Origin: Artemia franciscana
Taxonomy: Eukaryota > Arthropoda > Branchiopoda > Anostraca > Artemiidae
DNA: 64,000 bases
Assembly: GCF_032884065.1 (NCBI RefSeq)
Contig: NW_027062689.1
Coordinates: 124,001 to 188,000, forward strand
Reading direction: 5' to 3'
The notes under the pieces were generated by a model. The model was not told the DNA's origin and did not search any database. It was given only the letters and a program-made list of their open reading frames with translations. This document shows positions 34,501 through 45,725 of the stretch, piece by piece (position 1 is the stretch's first letter; every line of letters begins with the position of its first letter). A program made the translations under genes and the position numbers.

Positions 34501-35362
34501 TGGATCTGTCTCAAATGATGGGAAGGCATCCATAGGCATTTTTTCTGAGTGGAATGGCTCATCAGTTGGGATTAGAGTTTCAGATGGAATCTCCATTTTC
34601 CATGCAGAATGTCTTGCTCTCCAAAAAGCTTTGGATACAGTGCTGGAAGTAGGATCAGGCTCATTTGTTATCTTTTCTGACTCTAAAAGTGTTCTTTCTG
34701 ATCTAAAAAAGAGGCAAGGAAAAGTTATTCCAATTATTGTTCATCTACAGGGAAAAATTCAGAAAATAATGTCTTCTGATGGTCTTCAACTGAAAATGGT
34801 CTGGGTTCCTTCTCACATAAGGATTAAGGGAAATGAAATTGCTGACAGTATTGCAAAACAGGCTATCCACCACCCAATTACTTGGAAGGTTGCTCTCACT
34901 GTAAATGAAACTTCAAAGTTAATAACCTCTGCTGCAAGTTCTATTAGAATTAATAATAGATGTACTGCAACAACAAATATTTATGTTTTGTCTTTTGAGG
35001 GGCATTATATCCCACATCACCTTATCCACCCAAATAGGAAAATTGCAAACTCTATTTTCCATCTGAGAACTGGTCATGCAATGACCAGATCTCGTCAAGC
35101 ACTATATCATCTTACAGATAGCAAGTCATGCCCTTTTTTTAGGTGTGTAAATATTGATGAAACTATAGATCACATTCTCTCAGAATGCCCTCGTTTCACA
35201 ACTGAGAGAAATATTCTGATCAGAAAAATTGAATCATTGGGACTGAAGACGTCCACTCCTCTCGTTTTAGGTTTCACTCGTGTTAGTAAAGATAAGGAGT
35301 TAAAAATATTGGAGGCATTGGGAGTTTTTGTGTCTTCAACAAAGATTTTCAACTGGTTGTAA
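31565..35362 (+). CDS. LINE ORF2: endonuclease, reverse transcriptase, RNase H
   Basis: An intact 1265-codon frame. Domains in order: APE-type endonuclease, residues 1-230 (FNTTGLP, CIQESHLSP, LILGDFNLHHPLWD, STIDLCFV); reverse transcriptase, about 490-770 (YRPIALTSC, FFDIKKAYDTLD as motif A, GVPQGGVLSPLLFNILI as motif B, YADDLALW as motif C); RNase H, about 975-1105 (FTDGSVSNDG, HAECLALQKAL, FSDSKSVLSDL, WVPSHIRIKGNEIAD); and a C-terminal zinc knuckle (CPFF..C..H...C). It performs target-primed reverse transcription. Domain order places it in the I/Jockey group. One oddity: the endonuclease motif usually SDH reads SQH (GSQHYQLI), losing a conserved aspartate. A 46-base T run follows six bases after the stop. 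Confidence 0.92.
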   Translation: MKIVQFNTTGLPIDRLVELKRFLDIESPEIVCIQESHLSPGRNFSVKNYTSHRKDRVLNSSSQKGGGLLTLVRKDLISSVVNIDVQSSMEILVIKVEMDDLPPLSVVNIYINKPSSFNNPTFKKLLDLSPNQLILGDFNLHHPLWDSTHPRDPQSLLLLDSISISQISHTLITPKNLGTYVHSSNGKNSTIDLCFVGSRLSAYSKVYRFHDNLGSQHYQLITELSKRPVLSKFNIAPRWIFNDDNWKPWALKLGSMVPAQNNDIDVLNENITKSIIDASNLFFKLQTQLVKNRKKNVHFWNNNLESLKQNKCNARKIWLSDKSNLFKKIEMRKAEATFKKHVLAERKAAWEDICENQFNQSTPSKTLWKNFRKFAGYQHSDHSTPKIKSNDGSIMYKPYEVAESLNSYFAGQSSNSNTYNNSMFMEAQFPPGSVTNLDKDFDMDVLTSTIQSLNDSAMGEDLVHNKMLRALPPTFLVPLLYLFNRCWESGTVPSAWKSSILVPIYKGKGDRSDPASYRPIALTSCIAKLYEKMIKLRFEPLIDNSLIAEQAGFRKGRSTLDNLIQLDHDIKKAFTRKRVVSAVFFDIKKAYDTLDPFAILRQAHKFNVGNNFWKWCRAMLFNRTIKTRVGSICSSASTVSLGVPQGGVLSPLLFNILINDIILADMPSIKFVLYADDLALWTEGSSPEACQPKLQGAIDKLSIWLNTKNLVFSIPKTTGMVFSRKIDLRQDCLSINLTLYKQQIHFARNVKFLGMWLDSKLNWNDHISHLCDALEKRLNFMRAVAGQKWGASRDSLQKLFTSIIYGKIEYCLPVYYSASKKLISKIESKVHHGLRLITGALKSTPIAALFNEVNIPSLEERFLKLSSNYFMKVNTNQNLHVLKECLINHTFLYENRKTYSSPAIIKLVSLLNGIGVPENLIFSCQTQISPNTPNSIDNVIDIKIPGMDFPKNKMNSLILHQLTLAKMVEFYNWKKIFTDGSVSNDGKASIGIFSEWNGSSVGIRVSDGISIFHAECLALQKALDTVLEVGSGSFVIFSDSKSVLSDLKKRQGKVIPIIVHLQGKIQKIMSSDGLQLKMVWVPSHIRIKGNEIADSIAKQAIHHPITWKVALTVNETSKLITSAASSIRINNRCTATTNIYVLSFEGHYIPHHLIHPNRKIANSIFHLRTGHAMTRSRQALYHLTDSKSCPFFRCVNIDETIDHILSECPRFTTERNILIRKIESLGLKTSTPLVLGFTRVSKDKELKILEALGVFVSSTKIFNWL

Positions 35363-35365
35363 TTT

Positions 35366-35367
<2 letters not shown>

Positions 35368-35413
<46 letters not shown>
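35368..35413 (+). repeat. 46-base T run after ORF2
   Basis: An uninterrupted run of T begins six bases after the ORF2 stop codon. LINE tails are usually A-rich on the coding strand, so a T run here is unusual. Confidence 0.95.
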
Positions 35414-35570
35414 CAGTCACAAGAGTGTGGTGAGAAGAGAAGATGATTTGACTTATTTGTTTTGTATGTTCTTTTCGTTTCTGTGATTTTAAGTTTAATT
35501 ATTGTTTGGTGACGCAGAGGGCGAAAGCCGAGCGTATTTTCTCTACAACAGGAAAGCTTGACTAGCTAAA

Positions 35571-36240
35571 TTAAAAAATTAGCTTTTTTAAATTATTCTA
35601 AGGTTAGTTGATTTAGAAGTTAAAATGTTGTAACAATTGTAATTATGTAGGCTACGTAATTGATATCAGTAAATTATGATTCTCTTGGCTTTTTGACATC
35701 TTGGAAAGTTGCTAGGCCAAACTGAGTTAGGCTTGGAACAAGACTATTAGACTAAGTTATGTTATAAATGGTAAAATTGTAGTTTAGCTGCTTTTTGCAG
35801 TAAAATCAATTAAGCATGTTTCACTATCTTGGAAAGGGTTTAGGTCAGAAAAATGAAACTTTCAGGGAATGGGTCTAAAGGCTAATGTATGTCATGGGAA
35901 GGTATTTTGAACTACCTACCTCTACTTCCTCTCCCTCTAAAGGGTCCTGACCTTTAAAAATATGTGTTTTATAAAAGTGAAACCTTGCAAAATAGATCTT
36001 CTGCTTGAATGAAGTACAACAAAATTGTTTTCAGCTTCACAACTTTGCTCAATCCCAATTTAGGCTTAAGGTTTTAAAGATATGCAAATACATTTCCTAT
36101 ATTTGAAAAAAAAACATCAATATGGCTTAAAATTCTACTCAAATGTCAGGGATTTCATTTTCAGGCTGAAACCAGAGAAAAAGAACCTGATAACTGAAAA
36201 TTAAGGTAAAATGTTTTTTTTTTCAAAATTTCAATAGGTA
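35571..36240. other. No recognisable gene
   Basis: AT-rich sequence with no motif or repeat that I recognise. Confidence 0.35.
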
Positions 36241-36249
36241 TAGGCCTGT

Positions 36250-38760
36250 CAAGTTGGCAAATTTCTTGGTTTCTAATTACTGAGGTAAGAATAATTGGTT
36301 GACAATTGTTTGCTTCATTTCCCCTTTGTTTACAGACATGATCCTTCCAATCTTATAGAATATCTTTAGTACTGAGGGACTTTTAGAAAAGTTGAGAAAG
36401 AGGATGCAACAACACTGCATATGTCTTGTGTAGTAGCCAGGGGGATAGGGTACTCCATCTGGTCCTGTTGATTTATTTGGGTTAATCTTCCTCAATTGGG
36501 TTTCTACATCAGTTTTGGTTATAGGCTAGGCTATTAATAGGTGCTATGCTATTTAAATCCTCATAACTTAGGGCCTCTGGAATTGGGGCATTATCAGGAC
36601 AGTAAGTTCCAAGATGAACTGCCTAATTAGTTTATTGGTAATCTTCCTTGGGCCACAGTTTTGTTTTGCCATCCAGTAGAAGTTGCATAACAACTTCAAG
36701 GGTTACCAGATGATGTATACCTCCAGGATATGGGGTTGTTTTTTTGCAGCTGCTATTGATTCCTCATATTTTTTGGTTATTTTTCAAGTAAGATTTTGCA
36801 GTTAGGAATATGCCTGTTTGTATTTTGTGTAATAACCCTTCTGGTTGTGATTCTTTAAGTATAGCTTCTAGTATTCCTTTTTTCTGTTTCTGACCTTTTT
36901 AATTTCCTTTGTAACATATGGGAGGGTTTTTGGTTTCCTTTACCAATTTACCAATTACAGCCTTTTTTCAATAGCTCTTAATAATATTCTTTGCATAGTT
37001 GACTTAGGCCCAACTGAGTTGGGGTAGGAACAAGAGCATTAGACCTTTTATGTGTATACACTCAATAAAAGACCAATCACATTGTGCCAATTCATGACAA
37101 ATTAAACTGTAATCAGTATACACATGTTTCATAAATTCCAATCTATGTGGGTACAGTCTAAAGCTGTAACCTATGGCAATGTGATCACTTGCTCTATATG
37201 TTGGTAGGGGGTCAATACTCAGTATAGATTCTAGTTCCTTTACTAGCAGAAGATCAAATAATGAAGGATTTTGACCTTCTCTAAATAAAGTTGGGGAGCT
37301 AACTGCCTAATTACAGGAGTGATTAAACAGTCAATTCCAGAAACAATTTTTGTTGAACTATTTTCTGAGAATCCAGACCCATTGACCCACTGAATATATA
37401 GACAATTGGTCACCAACAATAATCATATTGTCCTGATGCTTCATTTTATTATCAATTGATGTACTAACAGCAAGAAGAAACAGCTTGAAGCTAGGGGAAC
37501 TGGACCTTGTTTCTAAGAGCTCTTATTTTAATTCCTGACTAAATGCAGTGAAGTCAGGGGGAGTTGGAGGGGGAAACTCGAAATCTTGAATGATGCTTGG
37601 AGTGAAGATATCAGGATGAAACTTGGTTGGAAGAATAAGCTAAACCAAGATAATCCAAAATTAAAATGAATAATCAAGTCAAATTTTTTTTCAAACAAAA
37701 ACTACCTTATACAAGAGTGGGTAAATATACCCACTGAATGTATGAAAGGTTGAAGTCACTAACAAAAATCATATTGTCTTGATGCTTCATTTTATTATCA
37801 ATTGATGTACTAACAACAAGAATAAATAGTTCAAGGATAGGGGAACTAGGACTTCTATACATGCATCCTATATGAAAGGGCCCAAAAAGTTTGAGAAATG
37901 AAATCCATGCTTGTTCAACATATATCTCATAAGCCTCTTCCTTCCACATTAGATAAGTTGGTGACCAAAGTGTAATCATGAATCTGGATGTATCTAAGAG
38001 GGGTTTTAGTCCACTTAGGTTTTATCTCCCAAAAAGCATAAATATCTGCTTTGCTGAGTGTATGTTTTATTTCATGGAACATTAAATAATCTATATTACT
38101 AAAGACAACTTTTAGACCATTGCTTGTCTAAGGTGTATTGATTTTATTCTGACTATTTGTGACATTATTTGGGCCATTAAATACTTCAGATTCAATGCTG
38201 CCATTATCAGAACTACCACAAATGACAACACTTTTTTTTAACAATTTATTACCTTTTGTGACTAAATCTCCTTTGCTATTGGCATGCTGTGCATAAAGCT
38301 CTTCATATAATTTTCAATGTTCAATGTTCTCCATACAAGTTTCAATGTTCAGAACTTGACATCAATGTCTTTCTTTAGTTCTTCTTTAAATTTGCTAAAT
38401 GACTGCTTAACTGCATTCTTGATTTTAATATCCAGGTCATGTACAGCAGTTATTGGTGGTTTTAGTGTTATCTATGGCTTGTATATCAGCTGCACTTATG
38501 CTATATTTGGTATTACCCTTAAAAACAGGGAATTTTTATTTGCAACCCAATCTCCTAGTCATTTTAGTTAGCAGATTATACTCAGGTTGCCTGAGCTCAA
38601 GACCATCCATGTATAGCCATTGTTTGCATGTATCACAGTTCATTGCATTACAATCTTCATCTAGATTATTGTTGCAAGCAGCACTAATGTATTTGCCTTT
38701 TTTGGGCTCACCCATTGCCTTTTTGCAGCATTGTTTGGGAATTTAGGGTTTATTGTATTA
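36250..38760 (-). pseudogene. CR1-like LINE remnant (PHD-type ORF1, endonuclease, start of RT)
   Basis: Read on the minus strand from 38760 down: an ORF1 with a cysteine-rich PHD-like finger (CNAMNCDTCKQWLYMDGLEL, about 38580-38680); an endonuclease domain with IGCMYRSPSSP and IFVSDFNLSYIQWV (37707-37979); a second version of the same part (37290-37520) continuing to SDHIAIGYSF near 37170; and the beginning of the reverse transcriptase (INPNKSTGPDGVPYP, about 36450-36490). RT catalytic motifs are missing. Numerous stops and frameshifts show decay. PHD-bearing ORF1 plus APE endonuclease is typical of CR1-type LINEs. Two similar endonuclease segments may mean an internal duplication or two copies nested together. 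Confidence 0.65.
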
Positions 38761-38819
38761 ATTTGCCATAGCCTTGGTAAAAGATGATTTCACCATTTGA
38801 TGCACCTTTTAATGATATT

Positions 38820-40483
38820 AAATAAAAAAAACAAGTTTTTTAAAATGAAAGTAAGGAGCAACATTAAAACTTAAAACGATCAGAAATTACTCCGTATATG
38901 AAAGGGGCTTTTCCTCCTCGACACCCCGCTCCTTACGCTAAAGTTTTTTATTGTTTTAAAAAGTAGAGTTGCGAGAAAGAATCAAACTTTAGCGCAAGGA
39001 GCGGGGTGTCGAGGAGGAAAAGCCCCTTTCATATACGGAGTAATTTCTGTTCGTTTTAAGTTTTAATGTCGCTCCTTACTTTCATTTAAAAAAACTTGTT
39101 TTTTTTATTTAATTTCTGAAAGTTTTTGAATTAATGCATGTCTGATTTTGGCTCTCCGTACATAAATTACTAAAATGAAATTTGCATATTAATTCTTTTT
39201 TTGGCTAAATGGCTTTCTCTTAGTTTTGATCAGACGATTTTGAGAAATAAGGGGTGGGGAAGGAGGTCTAGTTGCCCTCCAATTATTCGGTACTCAAAAA
39301 GGCAACTAGATCTTTTAATTTTTAACAAACGTTTTTATTAGTAAAAAAAACGTAACTTAAGAATTAACTTACGTAACAAACGTACATAACTTACGTTACG
39401 TTTTATCCCAATTCTTTAAGAATGACCCCTGAATCAGAAAGGCTGTACAATAAATAGTTGAAATTATTTAAAAATTTTTTAGCATAAAGAGCGAAGTATT
39501 TATCTCCTCCTAAATACCTCGCTCTTTATGCTAAAGTATTTTTAGAACCCTTCATATGCGTAATACTCTCTGTTCGTTTTAAGTTTTAATACTTCTCCTT
39601 ACTTTCAATTGAAAAAAACTTTTTCATGTTTATATTTTCATTGTTTTTTTTTTATAGTAATGCTAGAAAGTCCTGCGCCCTTTTCATTGAATTTCTCTTC
39701 CCCCATGAAATACTCCTCCAAGGAAAGATCCTCCCATATAGTCCCCTCCCCTGAAACCCACACCCAAACCAAAAAAATCCCCCTGATAACGTCGGTACAC
39801 TTCCCAGTAACCATTACTGTATGTAAACATTGGTCAAAGTTTGTAACTTGCAGCCCCTCCCCCAGGGACTGTGGGGGGTAAGTCATCCCCAAAGACATAG
39901 TTATTATGGTTTTCGATTATGTGGAACAAAATGGCTATCTCAAAATTTTGATCCGTTGACTTTGGGAAAAAAATGAGCGTGGGAGGGGGCCTAGGTGCCC
40001 TCCAATTTTTTTGGTCACTTAAAAAGGGCACTAGAACTTTTCATTTCCGTTAGAATGAGCCCTCATGCAACACTCTAGGACCACTTGGTCGATACAATGA
40101 CCCCTGGAAAAAAAAAACAAATAAACACGCACCCGTGATTTTGTCTTCTGGCAAAAAATACGAAATTCCACATTTTTGTAGATTGGATCTTGGAATTTTT
40201 TCTATAGGGTTCTCTGATACGCTGAATGCGATGGTGTAATTTTCGTTAAGATCCTATGACTTTTTGGGGGTGTTACCCCCTATTTTCCAAAATAAGGCAA
40301 ATTTTCTCAGGCTTCTAACTTTTGATGACAAAGACTAAATTTGATGAAACTTATATATTTAAAATCAGCATAAAAATCCAATTCTTTTGATATATCTTTC
40401 AGTATCGAAATTCCGTTTTTTAGAGTTTCGTTTACTATTGAGCCGGGTCACTCCTTACTACAGTTTTTTACCACAAACTGTTT
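38820..40483 (-). repeat. Rep-A copy, near complete (reverse)
   Basis: It starts with a long imperfect hairpin (38820-39111; arms about 120 bp, loop about 45 bp) and ends with the short terminal palindrome at 40460-40481. The inside holds a second region with TTTAGCATAAAGAGCGA phrases in both orientations (about 39480-39540). It codes for nothing recognisable, so it is presumably non-autonomous. Target duplications could not be defined because both flanks are AT-rich. Confidence 0.8.
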
Positions 40484-40999
40484 GATTTTCATAGATACTA
40501 ATAACTACTCATACACATACATCCAGACACAACCCCTAGTTAGGCTAATAAAATTATGCACCTTCATTTCTAGCTCAGAGGGAACACTGTGATAACATTA
40601 AAGTAGTAGGCTGTTTTCTCCATTCAACATCCTATTCTCCAAATATTGGGCAAAACTTGGTATTTGGACTATGTATTATCTCAGACATAAATATTGATTA
40701 AAATGTATCATACAAAATGTAGACAGTAGGATTTGGCATAAGCCTAGATTTGTGGCTTTTTCCCATGTGTTTTTTTTATTTCTTGATTTTGTCAGTGTTT
40801 AATAAATCTACAGGTTGAAACAAGAGTGATGCATAGTAAAATGCTAACTTGAAGCATAGTAAACAAGTAGTTTAGGCTATATATGTGCACATCAGGAGGT
40901 TGGTGGTAGAGTAAATGAGAAGTACTTGTAAATTGATTAACTACAATTTTTTGCATAGTATGAAGTAACAAAAAAAAATTCCTAACATGTTTCCTTCTC
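40484..40999. other. No recognisable gene
   Basis: AT-rich; may contain 3' untranslated sequence of the minus-strand LINE fragment that lies at higher coordinates. Confidence 0.35.
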
Positions 41000-41630
41000 A
41001 ATATTCCCATTTCTAGGCTCATGCCTAGGATTCTAATCTTAAATATTATTTAGATAGATGTAGATGGGAAGGATTGACTGATAACTAGGACTACACTACT
41101 TTGGATTTGCTGACTACAATCCTGGAAAACATTGTTTTACCTGAAGTTGCAACTTGGAGCAATCTAAGGATTTTTCCTTATGAAGCTCCAGAGTTGATGT
41201 TTGAAGTTGTTTTAAATTTAATTTAGTGACAAGGGATTGTTGGATGATCAGTAGATTCCTTCTTGAGTTTACTCTGCATTGAGGACCACTCAGTATCCAG
41301 CCTTTGTTTGAAAATATCAACAGATTCCATAGTAACTGTACCTTTGGATAGATTTTTCTAATTGTTGACATTTCTTCTAGGAAGTAATTGAGTGCTGACT
41401 ATTAATAGGGTAGACCAACCATAGGGTAGAAAAATTTTCAGTTGATGACCTATAGCTCTTGAATTAGGACCAACAACAGGAAATAACGTCTGGGAAGTGT
41501 TAGCCCTCATTAACTTATTGGCTATTTTGACATCACCTCTATTTTTCTTATGTACAAGTGTTTGGAGCTTCAGCTTTGCTAGTTTTATATGGTAGGAAAA
41601 CTCCTACATGCCAAATATCAATTTGGTGGC
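41000..41630 (-). pseudogene. CR1-like LINE, C-terminal end of ORF2
   Basis: On the minus strand a frame from about 41580 to 41370 reads KLKLQTLVHKKNRGDVKIAN and then NSRAIGHQLKIFLPY. This is the conserved end of CR1/Jockey-type reverse transcriptases (leucine-rich phrase, RRxRGD, RxHxxKL-like). A following part holds VTMESVDIFKQRLDTEW, the usual VNxFKxRLDxxW ending. The frames are broken. It lies upstream, in minus-strand terms, of the 36-38.7 kb remnant, so it belongs to a different insertion. Confidence 0.65.
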
Positions 41631-41904
41631 ATGGCTCTGCACATCTTCCAAAACTTCTAAATTTAAGTTGTTTCAATATTTAAATCTAAACCAAAGTTAT
41701 CTCTATAGCCTAGTATATTTAAGCATAATTACTCTGCTTCACAAAACTTACTGTGATTTAGATGCTTTGTTCAAACTTTAAGACTTTGAGTTCAAGATGG
41801 CGTGAATTTTCAAAGAGTATGCTTGGCCAATATATACAAGGTTCCATAACTGACATAAAGACAAGGTGAGCACACTACTTGACTCATTTTTTTGTATCAG
41901 TGTA

Positions 41905-42242
41905 CAGTTGGGACTGTTGCGAAAACAACTTAGAAAAAACCCCACTAAAATGCTTACTTATATCATCACTAAAAACACTTCACTTTACATTACCACCGAC
42001 TCTCACCCATAATATGCAAATATAAGATCGAATTATAAATTTGTTGCATGCATCTGTTTCTTGATTTCATCAATACTGTTTCAATTTATGGGTGTTAAGT
42101 TTAAACAAAAAGTGACATATAAAAGAAAGAGGGGATGTAAACTAAAGTGAAATACTTTTAGGAATCACACAAGTAGGTATTATACAATTTTTTAAAGTTG
42201 TTTTCAGCATGCTGTTGTTTTCTGTCTCAACAGTCCCGACTG
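41905..42242. mobile_element. Tc1/mariner-type MITE, 338 bp
   Basis: Terminal inverted repeats begin CAGTTGGGACTGTTG at 41905 and end CAACAGTCCCGACTG at 42242, with TA directly outside both ends (41903-41904 and 42243-42244). Weaker inverted similarity goes on for about 80-100 bp inward (AAAACAACTT against AAGTTGTTTT; CACTTCACTTTA against TAAAGTGAAAT). There is no coding sequence. TA flanks and the CAGT start are typical of non-autonomous Tc1/mariner elements. Confidence 0.8.
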
Positions 42243-42244
42243 TA

Positions 42245-43265
42245 CATTGAAACCCCTTTTTATGCTCTTTCCAAATATAATAACCAATTCACTTGCAAAT
42301 CCATCTCCCACCCTGATGGTCCAATATATAGTCTAAGATATATCTAAAAACTGAAATAAAAGTCTAAAATATCAAATTATTACTTTATAATATGCAGGAT
42401 AGTCTGATTAATCAGATTATCATGTTTTCTTCTTTTGAATCATTTCAAAAAATTTCAGTTATTTCAATTTGGAATTATTTCAAATAATATTTTGTTAAAT
42501 TACACACAGAGATAAATAACAGACTGAGAATGTAACTTGTTTAATATAAGACCTGCAATGTATGATTGTATTGATTTAACAAAAAAATTAATTATTAGGG
42601 ACATTAGGAGTGGGGTGGTGGCACATTTGCAAATGAAATGATTTGTATATTTGAAAAGTGTAATTAAAAAGAATCGAGTTGTATGTTATGTTTATGTTGT
42701 CTCTATAGCAGATATGAAATTCTATGGATATTGATCAAAGCTCAACTTGAGATTTGTGTTCAAGATTAGGCTCAACTATTGGCTATTAGCACGTTTAAAA
42801 TATACAGCATTATTATTATATAAAACATTCCAGATAATTACATCATTTAAGAAAATTCAGACCAACTGAATGGTAAAACAATCTACTGTCTAGAGTGTAT
42901 AATAAAAGTTCTACTGTGATTTGAAGTGGTGATTAGTTGTCTGAGTACTTGGTATCTTGCCCTAATGGTCATAAAAGTGACAATTGTATCCCAACTAAAG
43001 GTCCCTCCCCCTTATAGGGTCTGATACTGCCCTTGGCTATATGCTGAATGTAGCTGATTATTTTGTTGTTGTTTTTTAATCAGCATCATTTTCCACTGTT
43101 GACACAGGTTTGGTAGCAGACCTACAACTGTTGTAAAGGTGACATTGAAATGAAATAAAAAGTAGTACTATTAGATACCTTAGTTTATGCTCCATTTTAG
43201 TATACACAGTTGTTACCCTGACAATGCACCTTATCCTTTCAATGATCCCAGATATAGCCCTAGGA
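42245..43265. other. No recognisable gene (about 1 kb)
   Basis: AT-rich non-coding sequence without evident repeats. Confidence 0.35.
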
Positions 43266-43269
43266 GTAT

Positions 43270-43485
43270 TTCATAGACAAGTATTTCATAGGACAAGTTC
43301 CATCAGAATTTTCTGTAGAAACAAGGATAAGAGACAACCTTGCATAATTCCTTGTTGAACAAAAAACCAGCTACCAACATCATTTCCTTCATTGACTAGA
43401 GTAACTTTATTCTTGTACATAAAACTAATCACTCGAAATGTACTTTGTCTGGTATACCATAGAAGCATCAACAAATTGGTACTGT
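43270..43485 (-). pseudogene. RTE-like RT fragment
   Basis: A 67-codon minus-strand frame matches the motif B region of the RTE-like protein at 57-59.7 kb: FRVISFMYKNKVTLVNEGND, then a GSWFFVQQGIMQGCLLS stretch (against KVICAMYENNTAAVKVGNE and KSGVKQGCVLSP). It is truncated on both sides and abuts an oppositely oriented fragment. Confidence 0.7.
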
Positions 43486-45310
43486 CCAAAACTGAATGAT
43501 GAATGGCTCTCCAAAAAGACTTGGAACCTGATCGCTGAAAGGAAAAAATAAAAACAAAGCGATTATAGAAGGATTGATAAAGAAATCAAGAAATTGCAGA
43601 GGGAGATAAGAGAAACTACACCGAGCAAAAAGTAATACAAGCTGAAGATGCAGCAAAGAGAGTAGGCTCTAGGACCCTTTATAAACTAACAAATGTAATA
43701 TTGGGCAAGAAACCGATTCAAGATGGACCTGTAAGAAATTCTGATGGTATTCTCATCATCAAGCGATTGGCTATTGAAGAAACATAGACCCACCATTTTG
43801 AAAAGCTGTTGAATAGACCACCGCCTGATGAGCTTTTAGACGTACCATCTATAGTTTTCCTCATGCTTGAACTCAATACAGAACCCCGACTCTTTGACGA
43901 ATTACTGACAGCTGAAAAGAAATTAAAAAGTGGCAAGGCACCAGGTGAAGACCATATCACGGCGGGGTTGATGAAGACATCAATCAGTTCATGCATATTT
44001 ATTTTGCTGTTCTTGTTCCAAAAAATTTAGATGACACAAAAGTACCAACAAATTGAAAACACAGCACATTCATAAAACTCTTCAAAAAAGGAGATAAGAC
44101 ACTACCTGGGAATTGGAGAGGCAATAGTCTCTTATCCATACCCAGTAAACTTCTGGTACTATTAATCCTCCACAGAATACAGAGTCTACTCAACAAGTAC
44201 TTGAGAGAAGAGCAACATGTTTTAAGACCAGGACGTTCATGTACCGATTTGGTCTTCACCCTAAGGGTGCTAATAAATAATAGCCGAGGGTGGTGAAGCA
44301 AATTGTACATGGCGTTTATATACTTTGAAAAGGCCTTTGACTTGCTGCATTGCAAGACTCTATGGAAACTACTAACCTTTTATGGGATCCCTGAGAAGTT
44401 GGTAGCCCTCATAATGGTTCTATATAAAGACTCTGAATGTTGTGTTAAAACGACAGAAGGAAGGACAAGATACTTTCGTGTCCTTTTTTGTGTTAAACAA
44501 GGCTGTGTCTTTTCACCTTTCCTGTTTCCCTTAGCTATTGACCATCTGCTCTGTAACACTTGCACCAGAAGCAACACAACTAAACACAGAACACCAAATT
44601 AAGGATTTAGACTGTGCTAATGATAGCTTACTCATTGAGTCCTGTAAACAAAGACTACAAGAATTACTAAAAGCTGTACAGGACAGAGGCCAACTTGTGG
44701 GACTAAGAATCAACACTGATAAAACAAAAAGCATGGCAGTAACGGATTCACTTCTACACCTGAGATGCAATAACCAGGACATTGAGCAGGTTCTGGAATT
44801 TGAATACATTGGGAGCACAATGATAAACACGGGAAAAAACTGAAAAAGATATATCATGTCGCATTCGGCAGGCCTCTGGTACATTCAATAGACTAAAACC
44901 GATATGGAGGTCGCAGAATTTCGTCCTCCAACTCAAACTTTGTCTATTCAATAGGAATGTCATCCCCGTTCTGTTATGTGCTTCTAAAACCCAGCATCTG
45001 AATAACACACAAGAAAGAAAGGTGAATTCTAGTCTTCGAGAATACATATCTCTGGAGAATACTAAACATTACTTGGTCACAAAAAATCTCTAATGAGAAG
45101 GTGAGATGGGTGACCAGACAACCCATAGTGACACATGTCATTAGGACATGTCGGCGGAAATATTGTCTAATAGGCACACCTATTAGACGGACCTTCAAAA
45201 CATAAATGCTTCCCTTCAACCGACATGGGAAGATGTTCTTGCTTTGGCACACATGAGGTATTCCTGGAAGCTTCTCTTAGATGGCCTGGGCGCCTGTGGA
45301 AGCACAGTAG
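43486..45310 (+). pseudogene. RTE-like LINE remnant (RT), broken
   Basis: Plus-strand frames carry the RT in order: SKKTWNLIAERKK and REIRETTPSKK near 43510-43630; AEKKLKSGKAPGEDHITAG near 43910; a WRGNSLLSIPSKLLVLLI block near 44113-44170; YLREEQHVLRPGRSCTDLVF near 44200-44260; FIYFEKAFDLLHCKTLWKLL (motif A region) at 44311; LFCVKQGCVFSPFLFPLAID (motif B) at 44490; and a VGLRINTDKTKSM block near 44697. The motif C region is degraded to LDCANDS. Many stops and frameshifts. It belongs to a different RTE-like lineage from the 57-kb element. Confidence 0.7.
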
Positions 45311-45329
45311 GATCTATCCCCTCCCCTAA

Positions 45330-45725
45330 ATCCATGCTGTTTTTCTCCTGAAACTTTAGCTACAGCCTATCTTTGTCTAGAAAGTATCCTCTTCCTAAGT
45401 ATATTGCTGCCTACAGAAATCATACTGATTCCTCCACAATTACCACACTCACGCTCATCACCTTTCTTATAAAGAAGTGTCTTTAAAGTGTGTTGTAAAA
45501 TAACTAGCTTCTTCCTTTTTAAAAAAAATTATATTCATAATCTTCTTATTTCATATTCCTCATTAATTTATCTTTAACCTCACAGTCAATATATTTCAAA
45601 ACTCGTTTACTACACTATCAGCACCTGAGACCTTATTATATTTTAACCCTCTAAGTACTGTCTCCAGCGCCTTCCTGGAAAATAGATCTTGCTTCACATC
45701 CAGGTTGTAAAAAAAATCCATTCTG
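45330..45725 (-). pseudogene. RTE-like LINE fragment
   Basis: Nucleotide similarity to 58310-58690 of the long RTE-like element is visible by eye (for example TTGTCTAGAAAGTATCCTC and CACCTTTCTTATAAAGAAGT). It covers the region between the endonuclease and the RT fingers, on the minus strand. From about 45617 it is repeated after the gap at 59780. Confidence 0.7.

Larger units (their letters stand above)
30100..35570 (+). mobile_element. I/Jockey-group LINE, both ORFs open
   Basis: The element comprises a leader, ORF1, ORF2, a poly-T tract and a short 3' region that may reach about 35570. Exact ends and target duplications were not found, so the borders are estimates. Intact ORFs imply recent activity. 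Confidence 0.7.
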
